This document shows positions 11,640 to 23,037 of a DNA stretch of 64,000 nt, piece after piece. Both the position numbers and the translations under genes were made by a program. The DNA is from Antitrichia curtipendula. Lineage: Eukaryota > Streptophyta > Bryopsida > Hypnales > Leucodontaceae. How positions within the stretch are numbered: position 1 is the first letter of the stretch; every line of letters begins with the position of its first letter. The stretch spans positions 41,233,912-41,297,911 of the forward strand of contig OX579636.1 of the NCBI GenBank assembly GCA_951230915.1. Direction: 5' to 3'. The notes below the pieces were generated by a model, which searched no databases, was not told where the DNA came from, and saw only the letters and a list, made by a program, of their open reading frames with translations.

Positions 11640-14600
11640 GCTCCCGCTAAATATTCTCCATTGCTAGCAAGGTTATTACCACCCTGATTTGCAATCTGAA
11701 TATCTTGGGGCCAACTGCAAGAGGGGCACATATTTTTTTCCAGAAGTGTGTCCTTGTTTCAAGAATCAAACCCAAGTGGAATTATAATTTTGCTATGAAA
11801 ACTGTAATTTTTGTGAATTTCTAAAGTGGTTTGCCTTGAATTACAGAATTGTCCATAGAGTGGAGTTAGAAACATCGCATAAATAACCCATAATTGCTTT
11901 CCATGTAACTAATGGCACTTAAGTATTGACACGTTACCCTTTAGGCAATAATTCACTCAGTTTGTCAAAAAAAAATGAACAGATTTTGATGTTTTGGGGG
12001 ACAAAGTTGAAAAATTGGATCGCAAAGTTGGGATGGAATTGGGTAGTGAATGGAATTGGGTTGGTCTACCTTATTGTTCCAAAAAAATGTCGGCACTGGT
12101 TGAAATGGTTGCTTTATACTATGGTGGAAAAATACATGGGGCAATCAAGAAGCTTTGGCCAAGACATGGCTATTTGAAGCAAGTGGGGGATACTAAAGAA
12201 GATGAATAAACAAAAAAAAATCCCATAAGAAGTCTTGATTGGTTGTAGTGTAAACATCAAACAAAAAAGTCTTTTGGACAACTTCACAAATTGAAGGCAA
12301 CTAGACAACTTCACCAAGAGAAGAAAAGAGGCAAAGAGCTAGCTAATGCTATTTGAACTAAAGGAAGTCCTCAATTGCATGGATGAGATATGCCAAGATG
12401 AAAAGACACTAAATGAAGTTGGAGTTCTTTGAAGGCCAAGTTTGTCTAGGGATTAAGGCCACCTAAGAAACTTGACCTTAGGAAAAATTTCTTTAAAAAC
12501 AATGTTGCCACATATGAGCTCCCAATTTGTTGCTTGGGACTTTGTCATTGTTTTGTTTTGTATTTGATTTTATAGTTTAAGTTAAGTTTTATATGAAAAA
12601 ATTCCCTCTAAACCAAAGTAGGTGTATTACATACCAATATTGTATTTGGTCCAAATAGAATATAATACCTAAAATAACCTAAAATCCCCCATGTTTATAG
12701 GTTGAAACTTTTAAAATGATGAAAATATAAAAAACTTTGTGAATATCAGCCAAAATGCCTAAACTTCTACCTCATGTAACAAATCTTGGTTGAAATGATT
12801 CAAGGAAATATCAGCAAGATCCCTAACTCATTTTCCAAAGATAGGATTTAGTTTCTTAGTTGTTCCAAAAAATAGTTTAAATCCCAATTGTTAGCCTTTA
12901 AATTTCACAAACTCACAACGAACCAAAAGAGGGCATCTATGATAGAAGTGAAGCATTCTACGGATGAAATTGTACTAGGAATCCAACGAAAAAATCGATT
13001 TGCCGAGATTTTTCTTTGTGTAAAAGATTCCTTAGTCACCAGTAATTAAAGGAGACAGCAGGATTTATATCTCCTTCTTCGAATGTGCAAAGTAAAAAAT
13101 ATGAGCCTTCACATTTTTATAGAATTTCATAAGAAGTTTAATAAAAAAATTCTGAAATTTTCTAACTTAAAAGATATCTTCTTCCAGATGGTTAATTGCT
13201 CAAACCAATGATGAAAAATTCTTAGAAATTACCTAGGTTGTGATAAAATCTCACTAAAATAATGATGGCTTGTTTTATGCTAATAATGTACCCCCAAAGG
13301 TTTCTAGATGCTCCAACATGAAAAAGTACCCAAATTGGTGAAATTCTCCAATTTCAGCAGAATTGGAAATTATGCTTGGAATTGATCAATGTTCTGGGAG
13401 CATATAAAATCAAAACAAGGCTAAAGAGGGGTCTTTTCTTACTCCCACATACCTTCTAACTAACTTAGTCTAGTCAATTTCTTTTGAAAAAATAAATTCC
13501 AATAGTTGGATTTTCACCTTGTTTCTCTTTAAATTTGACTTTTTGTGATTTTTGGCAACAAAAAAGGGAAAAGGAGGTTTCACTTAAAAACTGCACAATC
13601 CGATTGTGATTTGGAGTCTTTCTCCCAAAGTTAGAAGTTTGGACTAGCATAGAAGTAGAAAATCCTAAAAATTAGATGAAAATCTTGTAGATATAAGATT
13701 ACTACTAAATAAGAAAGAAGGAAGGAAAAGCATATAAAAATTCCTTTCCCCCTTTGAAACCAGCACCTTATTATAATATCAAAATAAGTGAATTCAAAGA
13801 TTTAACAAATTTGCTACAAATATTTGAAAAACAAACATTTTCAAGTGGAATAACACGTATTAAATTCGTAGTGATTTTTTCCTAATCTAACTGTCATTTG
13901 CAATTGATTGCTAATAAAAGATACATATTATGTTCAAAATAAATTGGTAATTTCAATTTTTTGTTGAATTATCATTGATAAATAGCTTTTAGACAAACTT
14001 GTAGGATGTTAGAAATTAGAAGGGTTTTGCACATTTTCTTAATAATAAGAATAGAATTGTTTGAAGGACCATACATAATATATTAGGAGTAGTTCAACTA
14101 GCTAAGTCTGAAAGACACGGATAGTAATAGGTACCTCATAGGTATTTAAACACTTAAGGTTTGGGTTTAATTTGAATTTTTGATATTGTGAAAAAAACGT
14201 TCAAAGTGCAATAAATTTTTATTTTTTTTAATGAAATTAATTTGTTTTTAATGTCGTTAATGTGATTGAAAATTTAATCATTAATTTGATTAAAATATTA
14301 AAACATCATTAGAGACATTAATCATCAATATAATGTTTGAAAGACACTTAAAAATACATACAAATTCTTGAAGTCATATAGTTGTTTAAATTTTAAATTC
14401 AAATACTTAAGAATTTTTTTATACAAACAGCTTAGCTAATTCAAATTATTTGTAATTTTTTCTTTAGATGCAAGGATACTATATGAAATTACTTTCAAAT
14501 AGTTAAAGAAGACTTGAAAATAATTTTCATTCAAGTTTCACCTAGAATAAATAATTTTGATTATAATATGTAAAATTTTAAATTACATACATTAATGTGA

Positions 14601-16075
14601 TATGCATTTCTTAAATTGAAAAATAAACTAAATTGGAACAAAAATTGGAACAAAAGAAAACTTAGTGAATTGGATCTTAGAAGAACAAATCAAGGCTAAT
14701 CAAAGTTTACCTTCACACTTAGTATATTTTGTAGTTCGATGATTAAGCAAGCAAAATTCTTTTAGAAAATAATATCATATATGTATTCAATGTGCACAAT
14801 TGATCTTTCACTTAAATCAAACTTTCATTCATCTTTATTCAAGGTAATTGATATAAAATCCATGTATATATTGACTAATTTTTGACTATTTTTTAGATTG
14901 TGCATGACAAATTCTAATAAATAACAATTCAACTTGATTATTTAAAGTAAAGATCAAGTCAGTTTATTTTGAAATTGCATTCTTTATATCTTTGAACAAT
15001 CAAAATACATGTATATAACCTATAAAAACATGATAAATTTGACTAGCTATGTCACAATTTTATAATACTTATAATGAATATATACATACGCATAAAATCT
15101 AGAAAAAAAATGGTCGTTTCACTTGGCTATATGGCAATCCTCCATAATGTGGATGATATGAACATTTCTTTGAGTGTATCTGTGGACAACAAGTCTCCCA
15201 ACAAGGTAAAGGCTCCACTTGAGGAAAAATATTCCTTAATCTATTCTTGATTTTTTTGAAAATGAAACTCAATTTTGGTAATGTTATGCCACACAATAAA
15301 AAAGTATTGGAGCATAAAGAAGGTTGATCTTCAAAATTGATTTTACTCTTTATAATGCAATAATTTCCATTGTCACATACATGTTCATTGCTAATAGGAT
15401 CCTTGCTATATCTTGTAGCAATGTTAGCTTGTTCTATCAATAAGTGTAGAGAAATATATTTAGAATCTTCTACACGCAATTTTCTTCTTCTTTGAAACAT
15501 GTTTGTAACATAAAATATTTAAAAAGGTGTCAATGTATAGAAGACACAACACCAAACTAAAACTAAAGGACCAAACATTCAAAAAATAAAAATGTAAAGC
15601 AACTTATTCTAATTCTATATATGTTTAGATTAAAGTACTAAAGTCTATTTAAAACTATTTGTTAAAGACTTAAGGAAGTCTAATTTCATTAAGTTTGAGA
15701 ACAAACTTGTAATAGAACAACACTTTCATTATATAAAATTACATATTTGAATGGATATTTAAAGTCTTTTTGAATTGTTAAATGTTTGAACTAATACTTT
15801 AATACTCTAAGAGGTAATTAGTACTAGTATATTCAATCAAATATAATTTAAATCAATAGACTTAAGATTTAGAACATATGATTTTAATTTTATAATAATT
15901 TTTAGTTATATTTATGAAAAAGTAAAAATAAAAATGTTAATTTTGTCTCTATTGTGTACTTTATTTTAAGTCATTTCATTGTTCAATAATTATTTTATAA
16001 CTTTATATTCTTCAATTATATTTTTGATTAAGTAAAAATCATAATGTTAATTTTGTCTCTATTATGTATTTTACT
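11640..16075. other. A+T-rich intergenic DNA
   Basis: No gene recognised. The longest frame is a 133-codon minus-strand ORF at 15099-15500, with a Cys/His-rich end (CWETCCPQIHSKKCSYHPHY). That is long for such A+T-rich DNA but matches nothing I know. A second open stretch at 11990-12209 (plus) is also unidentified. Confidence 0.35.
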
Positions 16076-16653
16076 TTAATTCCTAAACTCCCAAGGCCAT
16101 TTTTCTGTCAAAAACCACTCAAAACTACCACTTTTCCTACATTCACCTACAAAATTTAAAAATAAAAATAAGTTAAAATCTAACCGTAGGATCTTATTCT
16201 ACACTTGTCTTAGATCATGTGATAAGAATTTTGTGATTTTTGACCGAATAGATTGAAGGATATTAGCATTCAAATTGAAAGAAAAAATTTCTTTCAAGAA
16301 GTTGTTCTAATTGCCCGCAAAACAAGAAGCTTCATAACTTTCATCCAAATGGAATGAATCAAAGTTTTCCATTTAGACAAAAATATAATCTACAAGAAAA
16401 AAAATATTAAAATTTGTATTTCGATTTTTTGTAGATTTTTTTTGCTGCCTAGTCTCCCCCATTTTGAAGTTATTGTGGCATACCTTTTTCTTCCGGGCAT
16501 CAATTGAAATAAAAAAAATATTTTTTTATAAAGCTAATAAATTTTTCTATCATAAGAGAAAGTTTCAAAAAATTCTAGTAAAAATTGAAATCATAGGAAC
16601 CTGCCCGAAATCCATTTTGTCCCTCGTAGGGACAATGGAACTTTAGGAGTTAA
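16076..16653 (+). mobile_element. TTAA-flanked inverted-repeat element, copy B (578 bp)
   Basis: TTAA at 16076-16079 and 16650-16653 bound imperfect inverted ends (TTCCTAAACTCCCAAGG on the left, GGAACTTTAGGAG on the right). The interior matches copy A at 28.6 kb almost throughout: AAAACCACTCAAAACTACCA, ATTAGCATTCAAA, CTAATTGCCCGCAAAAC and CCTGCCCGAAATCCATTTTG. Non-coding. Confidence 0.75.
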
Positions 16654-16867
16654 AATCATTTATTCAATAAAAAAAATTTATATAGTAATTGCTTTGAATT
16701 AAAAAATTTATCAAATTTAATTTCTATAAAGAGTTGATATTTCTTCAAAATGACAGAAGTGACTCCTATTTGAATGAATATTCTATTACATATCATTTTA
16801 TTTTGAGCAATCTTTCATGAATGTATGGTAGAAATGAAAATTACGAATCATTTCTACCGAGTATGGA

Positions 16868-16906
16868 GACAAAAAGAATTGCCGGCAATCAACAATTCTT
16901 TTTGTC
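16868..16906. repeat. Perfect 14-bp inverted repeat
   Basis: GACAAAAAGAATTG at 16868-16881 pairs exactly with CAATTCTTTTTGTC at 16893-16906 across an 11-base loop. It lies ~550 bp upstream of the small gene at 17421. A T-tract is part of the stem, but there is no gene just before it to terminate. Confidence 0.6.
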
Positions 16907-16984
16907 ACCCTGCTGCACATGTAATGAAAAGAAGCAAATTATATTCCAAGTCTTCTAATTTCATTGAATTTTGACGTTGAGATA

Positions 16985-17345
16985 CCTCAGTGCGTTCACT
17001 GAAGCCAGTGACACTCCTCATCTACGAATTCAATGCAATACTGTCCCCGATCAAAAAATCTACGTTATTCCCGACGACATCTACCTCAGGCGGAAGATTT
17101 CAGCAAAAGCCTCTGCAGCACGCAGCTGGCTTGCTTGAAGGAGCAAATGCGGAACAGCGGACCTTGTTCGAATCGGAAATTTTGACTGTGGATTCCTGGG
17201 GAGAGTTTTCAGAATTTATTATTTGCGCTCTAGACGTTTCCCGTGTGGATCTTCGTTGTGCGTTCTGTGTTCGTTTTCCTTTCGAGCGATATTGGATTTT
17301 TTTCTCTTTGCCTCGTTGGTTTTGGATTGCAATTGAGTAGAGCAT
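16985..17345 (+). promoter_or_regulatory. 5' leader of the 17.4-kb gene, inverted copy of the maspardin leader
   Basis: Near-continuous match to the reverse complement of 11.56-10.91 kb with ~300 internal bases missing. Both copies end with a GCAATTGAGTAGAG block, shortly before the coding start on each side. There is no in-frame ATG in the long open frame here, so I treat it as regulatory or UTR sequence. Confidence 0.6.
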
Positions 17346-17420
17346 TTTGGTGTTAGGATTCAATGAAGCACCGGTTTGGAGGATCCACTCTGTAAATTTT
17401 AGCAAGTTGTAGCGGAGGAA

Positions 17421-17937
17421 ATGTCGTATGATGGTTGGAAGCAGATAGGCAAGGCTACAGTGGCGACTTATGCTGTCATGGGTTTCGCATGGTGGTGGGA
17501 TGAGACATCGCCGCTGGGCTGGTGGACTTTGAAACCCCGAACGAAGGTAAACAAATGCTTGTTTTCTCTCACACCGTACTTGTGCACTCATTACGCAATT
17601 GCCTCGAATTTCCCCAAACCCTAAATTGCGTTTCATCAAATTGTGTTATGAGCAGGAAGAAAGGGATATGGCTGCATCATATGAGCGCAGGGTGTTTCCC
17701 TATCCTGGTGACAAAGAAGCAGTGCAGGAGTTCATAGAGAAAGGCGGTGCTTCCGGCACAACAATTGGGACGAAAGCCGACAGACAGAAAGCTGGAGATG
17801 ATCGAGTGTCCGAACTCCAGAAGGCGAGGTTCGACAGGGAAGCAGAAAAGCTCTGGTCGCGAATGCAGCAAGAAGCCATGCGAGAGTTTCAGGAACAGGG
17901 TTTTGAGCCTCTGGTTACAGAAACTGCAAAGCTATAA
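17421..17937 (+). CDS. Small conserved plant protein with one N-terminal membrane segment (2 exons)
   Basis: Exons 17421-17546 and 17656-17937 join in frame (AAG|GTAA donor, GAGCAG|GAA acceptor) to encode 135 residues ending at TAA 17935-17937. Residues ~8-27 form a hydrophobic, Trp-rich segment (VMGFAWWW), followed by SPLGWWTLKPRTKEE, then YERRVFPYPGDKEAVQEF and a glycine-rich GGASGTTIG. The C-terminal half is charged and helical, probably partly coiled coil. The layout suggests a single-pass membrane protein with a soluble tail. I recall similar small plant proteins of unknown function, perhaps mitochondrial, but cannot name the family. It is transcribed away from the maspardin gene and shares its leader sequence. 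Confidence 0.8.
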
Positions 17938-18269
17938 GAAGGTGTGTATAATAGAGATTCTAGCAAGTGATTCTTGAGCTGATGAAAACCTAAATTCAAC
18001 CCTTTATAGAATGTAGTAGAAGAAACCCTAATCCACTCCAAATCTTGGCTTTGATCCAATGTTTCGATGTTTTTGTTTCTTCTGTAGAATGAAGTGTCTT
18101 ACAATCTGGTGTATGCTGAATATTTTTGTTTGAATCAGCATGCTTTGCCCTGTGGCTCTGGACCGATTGAATAGCTGGGCGCTTTTGAAATGGTTGCTTT
18201 TCAGTTAAATTTCATGCCGAACGTCTCGAGAAGATCCTGCCTCAGTTGTGTCGTTGGCATTGATTTTAA

Positions 18270-18600
18270 AGTCGAGGATACTATTTGGGTCACTCCCAAC
18301 ATTTCGACACATATGCCTGGGTGTGTGATTTGGGTTATGGATTGATCTTTTGTGAGATCTTTGGGGGTACACAGAGCCAAATACATTGTGATAATTTTTA
18401 TGTCACTTCGTCTGAATCTCTGATGCCACCATTCAAAGTGATTCAAAGTGGGAGGTTATAGATCACTATTAGTGGAGCAGACAGACCTGTTTCCATTTCA
18501 ATTCCGAGATCAGTGGGAGGTTGTAATCACTATTAGTGAAGCAGACAACCCTATTTTCATTTCGATTCCGAGGTCAGTGGCTGTAGACATTGAGCGACTA
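18270..18600 (+). repeat. Gene-associated repeat, copy 2, with internal duplication
   Basis: Shares GAGGATACTATTTG, TGTGATTTGGG and GTGGGAGGTT with copy 3 at 22.3 kb. Its core (GGGAGGTT..ATCACTATTAGTG..GCAGACA..CATTTC) is present twice in tandem, at about 18446-18510 and 18511-18580. It lies just 3' of the small membrane protein gene, in the same orientation. Confidence 0.6.
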
Positions 18601-19860
18601 TTGAGTCAAATTTAACTAAAGAAAAATCAATTTAAAAAAAAATGATTTTGTATGGGTCTTGATGAACTTGATCCCAATATACAACATGGTGGATAGTAAG
18701 ATGAAATTCAAAGTTACAAGGCCAAATGAAAACGAGACGTGATAAAATAAATAATAATATATTGCATCATACACTTTTATTTTTATATTTTTATATGAAT
18801 AGAGATTCTTGTAGTTATCTAAATGTTTAATCAATGGCACAAGGAAGGATGGAGTGCTTGGTGAGACAAACCAGGTAAGCAATGAATGGTTCAAAAGTTT
18901 AAAATTATTAAGTTGAAGGAAAATCAAATGTGTGTTAAAATTAATATTAATGTATTGTGGCATATCATTTAGAAAAGACCACTCCTTACATTTGGTACAA
19001 CTGCAACCATATAGATATGTGAAAAGTGACATGAAAGTCAAAAAGGTACAATATTACATGAAAATAAGACATGTATTAAAACCAATAACAACATGTTTGG
19101 GGTTTTCATTCATTACAATCCATTTTTTATGTAAGAAAAACAGCGATGTGTGGTTATAGATATAGTAGCATCCTAAGATTGTCAAATATAAATTTATAAA
19201 TTTTCAATAAAAGATGATATAGAAGATTGGTTGAAAGATCATATGAAATGAATTTCACAAAAATTATATACTCTCTCTTATGTTTAGTTGTTCGCTATTA
19301 AATTTAACTATCTACAATTTTAAGCCCAAAAATTGAGTCTACAAGGAAACTCCATCTAATTGCCACTTGTTTGCAAAATCAATTCTTGCCTAAAATGTGA
19401 GTCTTATGAAGTTTGAATACGAGAGCCTATGATTGATATTAGATACATTTGTTTTTAGTACTTCAAAAATTCATAGTTTATTCATACAATGTCCAAATAA
19501 TACATGCTAAATTAATTCCTACATCTTTATATCTCTCAACAAAGTCCAACAATAATTTAGACAACTTGAATGTTGGGCATCAAGTTCAAATCCTTATTTA
19601 GATGATTTTAGGTACATTTATCTAACTAGAATCGTATTGAATAAATATTGACCTCTTGTCCTAGTCACACAAAATTAAAAAAATTAGGTGCAAAAAAATC
19701 ACTTTTTTCACCGTAACATATAAATGTAAAAACAACCTCCTATTTTTGAGCGGTTAGTTTTGAATTTTGCCTAATCTACATCAGTCCAACATTGGGTGTC
19801 CATAATCGGCTCCCTATCTTAGATTCCGTGTGAAGATCAGCACAGGCATCATTGCACACT
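18600..19860. other. A+T-rich intergenic DNA
   Basis: No gene recognised. A 141-codon minus-strand frame (18616-19041) is rich in Phe, Leu, Tyr and Asn, as expected by chance in such DNA. Confidence 0.4.
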
Positions 19861-20066
19861 GCATTACTTGGAATGGCCGGAGTGTGCTATTAGAGAGGGA
19901 TGATCTTTTAGGGTTCTAAAGCCCTGAACCCTTCCTAAAACCTTATCCATCCCTTGCATCCCCTGCTTCTGCCAATGCTCACTTCCGTGCTCTACTTCTT
20001 CGAATCTCGCAGCGATGATCCCCCCTTCCTGAGTCAGTGCAATTCGACTATCATTCTCCCCCTGCA

Positions 20067-23037
20067 ATGGCCCCCGCAGGCGCCTTGCAACAGAGCATCA
20101 CGCCGCTGTCGTCCGTCTTCAAGTGCCCCTGCACTCGTCTCTCCTTCGCCCAGTCTTGGACCACTCCCCAATTTTTCCGCCATTGCTTGGTCGTTCCTTC
20201 TTTGTCGCCGCGAGTTCTAGGTCGGCGCGGGGTGGTGACTTGCGCCGTGGGTGTCCCCGCGAAGAATTGGACCTCCGGGGCGAACACGCCGAAGGAATGG
20301 CAGTGGACTCCCCACCGGGAGCCTCGGCGCCCGGGGGAGAAGCGGAAGAAAATCCCCATGCCAAGACCTAAAAAGGAGCGCGTGCTGCTTCGCCCTCCGC
20401 TGGACGATACGCGCTTGGCGGAGAAGCTGTTGAATTCCCCGCAGTTGCTGTTGAACAGCTTCCCTTTGTTGAGCGCTTGCCTCCCGCCCGCGCCTCTGAA
20501 CCAGCACGATGACGCATGGATGGAGGAGTTTTTGTTGGAAGCCAAGGATGCGCTAGGGTTAGCATCGTTCCAGCCGGAAGAAGGCAGCCCGGCCGCGCAA
20601 TTGGACACGCTGCTCTATTTGGCGTTTCAGCATCCGGAGAGTGTTAGAGGACGGAAGGCGCCGTATGTAAGGAATGGACACACGCGGCTGGCGTTTCTCG
20701 GGGAGTACGTGCTGGAGCTCGCTATGACGGAGCTCGTGCTGCAGATGTTTCCGAGAGAGCTCATTGGGAGCTTGAGGGAGCGTGTGTTCGGGCTGACGAA
20801 TAAAAAACTCTTGCCGGGGTGGTTGAAGGCGGCGTCAATGGACCGGCTAGTGTATCCCGAGGGGGATTTCGACCTCATCAAGTGGAACAACAAGGTGAAA
20901 CCCTGCAAGTAAGTCGGTGGCCAATCTCGAACCTCTTGGTGCACGGGGGCGCATATTGCGTCTTAACCCAAGAATTCATGGTTTGAAGTTGATCAATTTG
21001 ATTGATCATATTGTGAGCAGTAAAATTCAGGTGAAGCCAAATTTTACGCCACTAGAATCAATGAAGAACATTTGATGGATTGGCCAAATAAGTAAATAAA
21101 ATTGTCCAAAAGGAAGTCACTGCATGACCTACTGAATAAGTCTGAAAGAGCATGAAGCTCAATTTAGGGGTTATAATGGAGGAGTCATGAGGAGAACTTG
21201 TTTGGTGATGAATTGAATTTTGTGGGGAACTGTTGAGACCGTATTTATTAGGGTTACACTGTTTAGTTGAACTCATAGGCATCTGGTTCTTGACTTGATT
21301 CAGATCAGTGTTCCACGCGTTAATTGCAGCCATCTATTTGACGCTGGGTATGCCCGAAGTGTACCGTGTTCTTTTTGAGGTTTTTGGTTTCGATGTGGAC
21401 GCCCCAGGATGTCAACCCAAGCCGAGGGTGTACGAAGATGTGGATCGCTTGTCACCAGATCTTGATGGAGAGAGACTTACATGGCAAGAGATTGCTTTTT
21501 ATCAGGTATTATCGTAGTTCTAACCTCTAGTTTGTAGTTCTCACGGGCTCGCAATCAATGAAAGGATTACCTTTTCTGCAAAATGGTATTAAAGAGTGAC
21601 CCTGTTTTGGTATGTGAGGTGAACATTTGTGCTCTGGCTGTTGGTAGTTCATCCATGCACTGTCAGTCAAAAGAGTAGTTTAGGCTTCTCATTTTGGATG
21701 TGGGATGACGAAATTTTTTGCAATCGTAAGCGGGTCTTTTCAATCAATAACCACTCTCTTGTGTGGTCTAATGTAGATTAGAATGGCTTGCACTGCCTGT
21801 ACAACATTATTTCTTTTCTAAGATGACTTTCCTTTTTCTTCCAGCCTCCTGAAGGAGCTTTGTTTTCCGAGCCCAGGCTATTTCGAGCATGTGTTCCTCC
21901 TGGAATGCATCGATTTCGCAACAATTTGTGGGAACTAGAGAGTTTGCCAGTTGTCAAGCGCGCACTGGGTTATCCACAGTTTGTGAGGGATGACAGTCCA
22001 GAAATGGAAGCTGCACGCAATGTTGAACTAGAGCTTGGAATTCAGGTACTATTTTAGGTTACCGGTGGGGAAAATTTGAGTGAGTGGTGCTTTGCATATT
22101 ACGATCTCAGTTGGTTGAATGGAATTAAGCTTGTGTTCTGGCGAGAGAAGAACTGATTGGTACGTGTGATTTTTATGTTGAACAGCTGTGTTTTCTGCAT
22201 CCCTCAACACATAAATTAGAGCACCCCCGGTTCTGTTACGAGCGATTGGAGTACTTAGGATCGAAAGTGCAGGTACCTGAACCTTTCCTGCCCTTCACAC
22301 ACACATATATATATTCAAGCATTTAAGTAGAGGATACTATTTGCGTCACTTTATGCATTCCATTACATGTAGTAGTGTGATTTGGGGCAAATGTATAGAG
22401 CTGTGAAGCGATATATTAGAAGCCAAATCTGCTGAGATCAATATTTTATCATGATGAATGAGTTTCTTATGCAATTTCAAAATGGGAGGTTGTAGACCAC
22501 TATAATTGACAGTAGACGACCTCATTTCTATTCAAAGATCAGTGATCATGGGCATTTAGCCAAGTCATGCGTACACCCTTGCTAATAAAAACAATAAATT
22601 AACATTTGTGTTAACAGGGTTCAATGTCAGGTCCCTAACGGATTTAGTTTCCTCTACCTTTAATTCTGATAGTATGCAGAAAGGCAGTGCTGAAATTCTT
22701 GGTGAAATTTTGGTGACAGGATGTAATAATGGCGGAGAAAATCCTCATGAAATATTTGGATGCGCCGGGTCATTGGGTTGAAGAACGACATCGCAGAATC
22801 CTATTGAATCGTGTATGTGGACTCTATCTTCGAAACCTGAAGCTGCATCATCATGTTGTCTACTCTGACGAGCGACAAGAGCTGTTCGCGAAAGCCCGGA
22901 AGCTTAGGAACTATGCAACAACCGGTGTCTCGCACGCACTGCATGGTCTCGGATACTGTGTGTACGGGCGACCTGAAGTTCGACGCCTGATGTTTAGGGT
23001 AATGAACTTTGAACAAATAGAGTCTCCCATAGAATAA
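20067..23037 (+). CDS. RNC1: RNC1-like chloroplast protein with two degenerate RNase III domains (5 exons)
   Basis: Maize RNC1 binds chloroplast group II introns and helps splice them, with no RNase activity. Exons 20067-20908, 21304-21505, 21845-22045, 22186-22272 and 22720-23037 are in phase and give 549 residues, near the usual length. The start is the ATG at 20067; in-frame sequence upstream has only a GTG. Residues 1-60 are rich in Ser, Arg and Pro with few acids, like a chloroplast transit peptide. The first RNase III signature reads RLAFLGEY (207-214), the second YERLEYLGSK (433-442). In active enzymes this motif is RLEFLGD; the first copy lacks the first Glu and has Glu for Asp, the second has Ser for Asp, so catalysis is unlikely. 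Other marks: FHALIAAIYLTLG, the degenerate RNase III helix, and GVSHALHGLGY near the C terminus. Exon 1 is very G+C-rich. Confidence 0.88.
22325..22700 (+). repeat. Gene-associated repeat, copy 3 (intron 4 of RNC1)
   Basis: Fills most of RNC1 intron 4. Blocks: AGGATACTATTTGCGTCACT, GTGTGATTTGGG, GGGAGGTTGTAGACCACT, GACAGTAGACGACC, CATGGGCATTTAGCCAAG and CCTCTACCTTTAA. It matches copy 1 and copy 2 over different parts, so the full unit is at least ~350 bp. Same orientation as the gene. Confidence 0.65.

Noticed and set aside
16990..17340. 116-codon frame in the 17-kb leader
   Set aside because: No ATG at its start, and its counterpart at 11 kb is not open in one frame; the shared signal is at DNA level.
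18616..19041. 141-codon minus-strand hydrophobic frame
   Set aside because: Phe, Tyr, Leu and Asn bias is that of A+T-rich random sequence; no motif seen.
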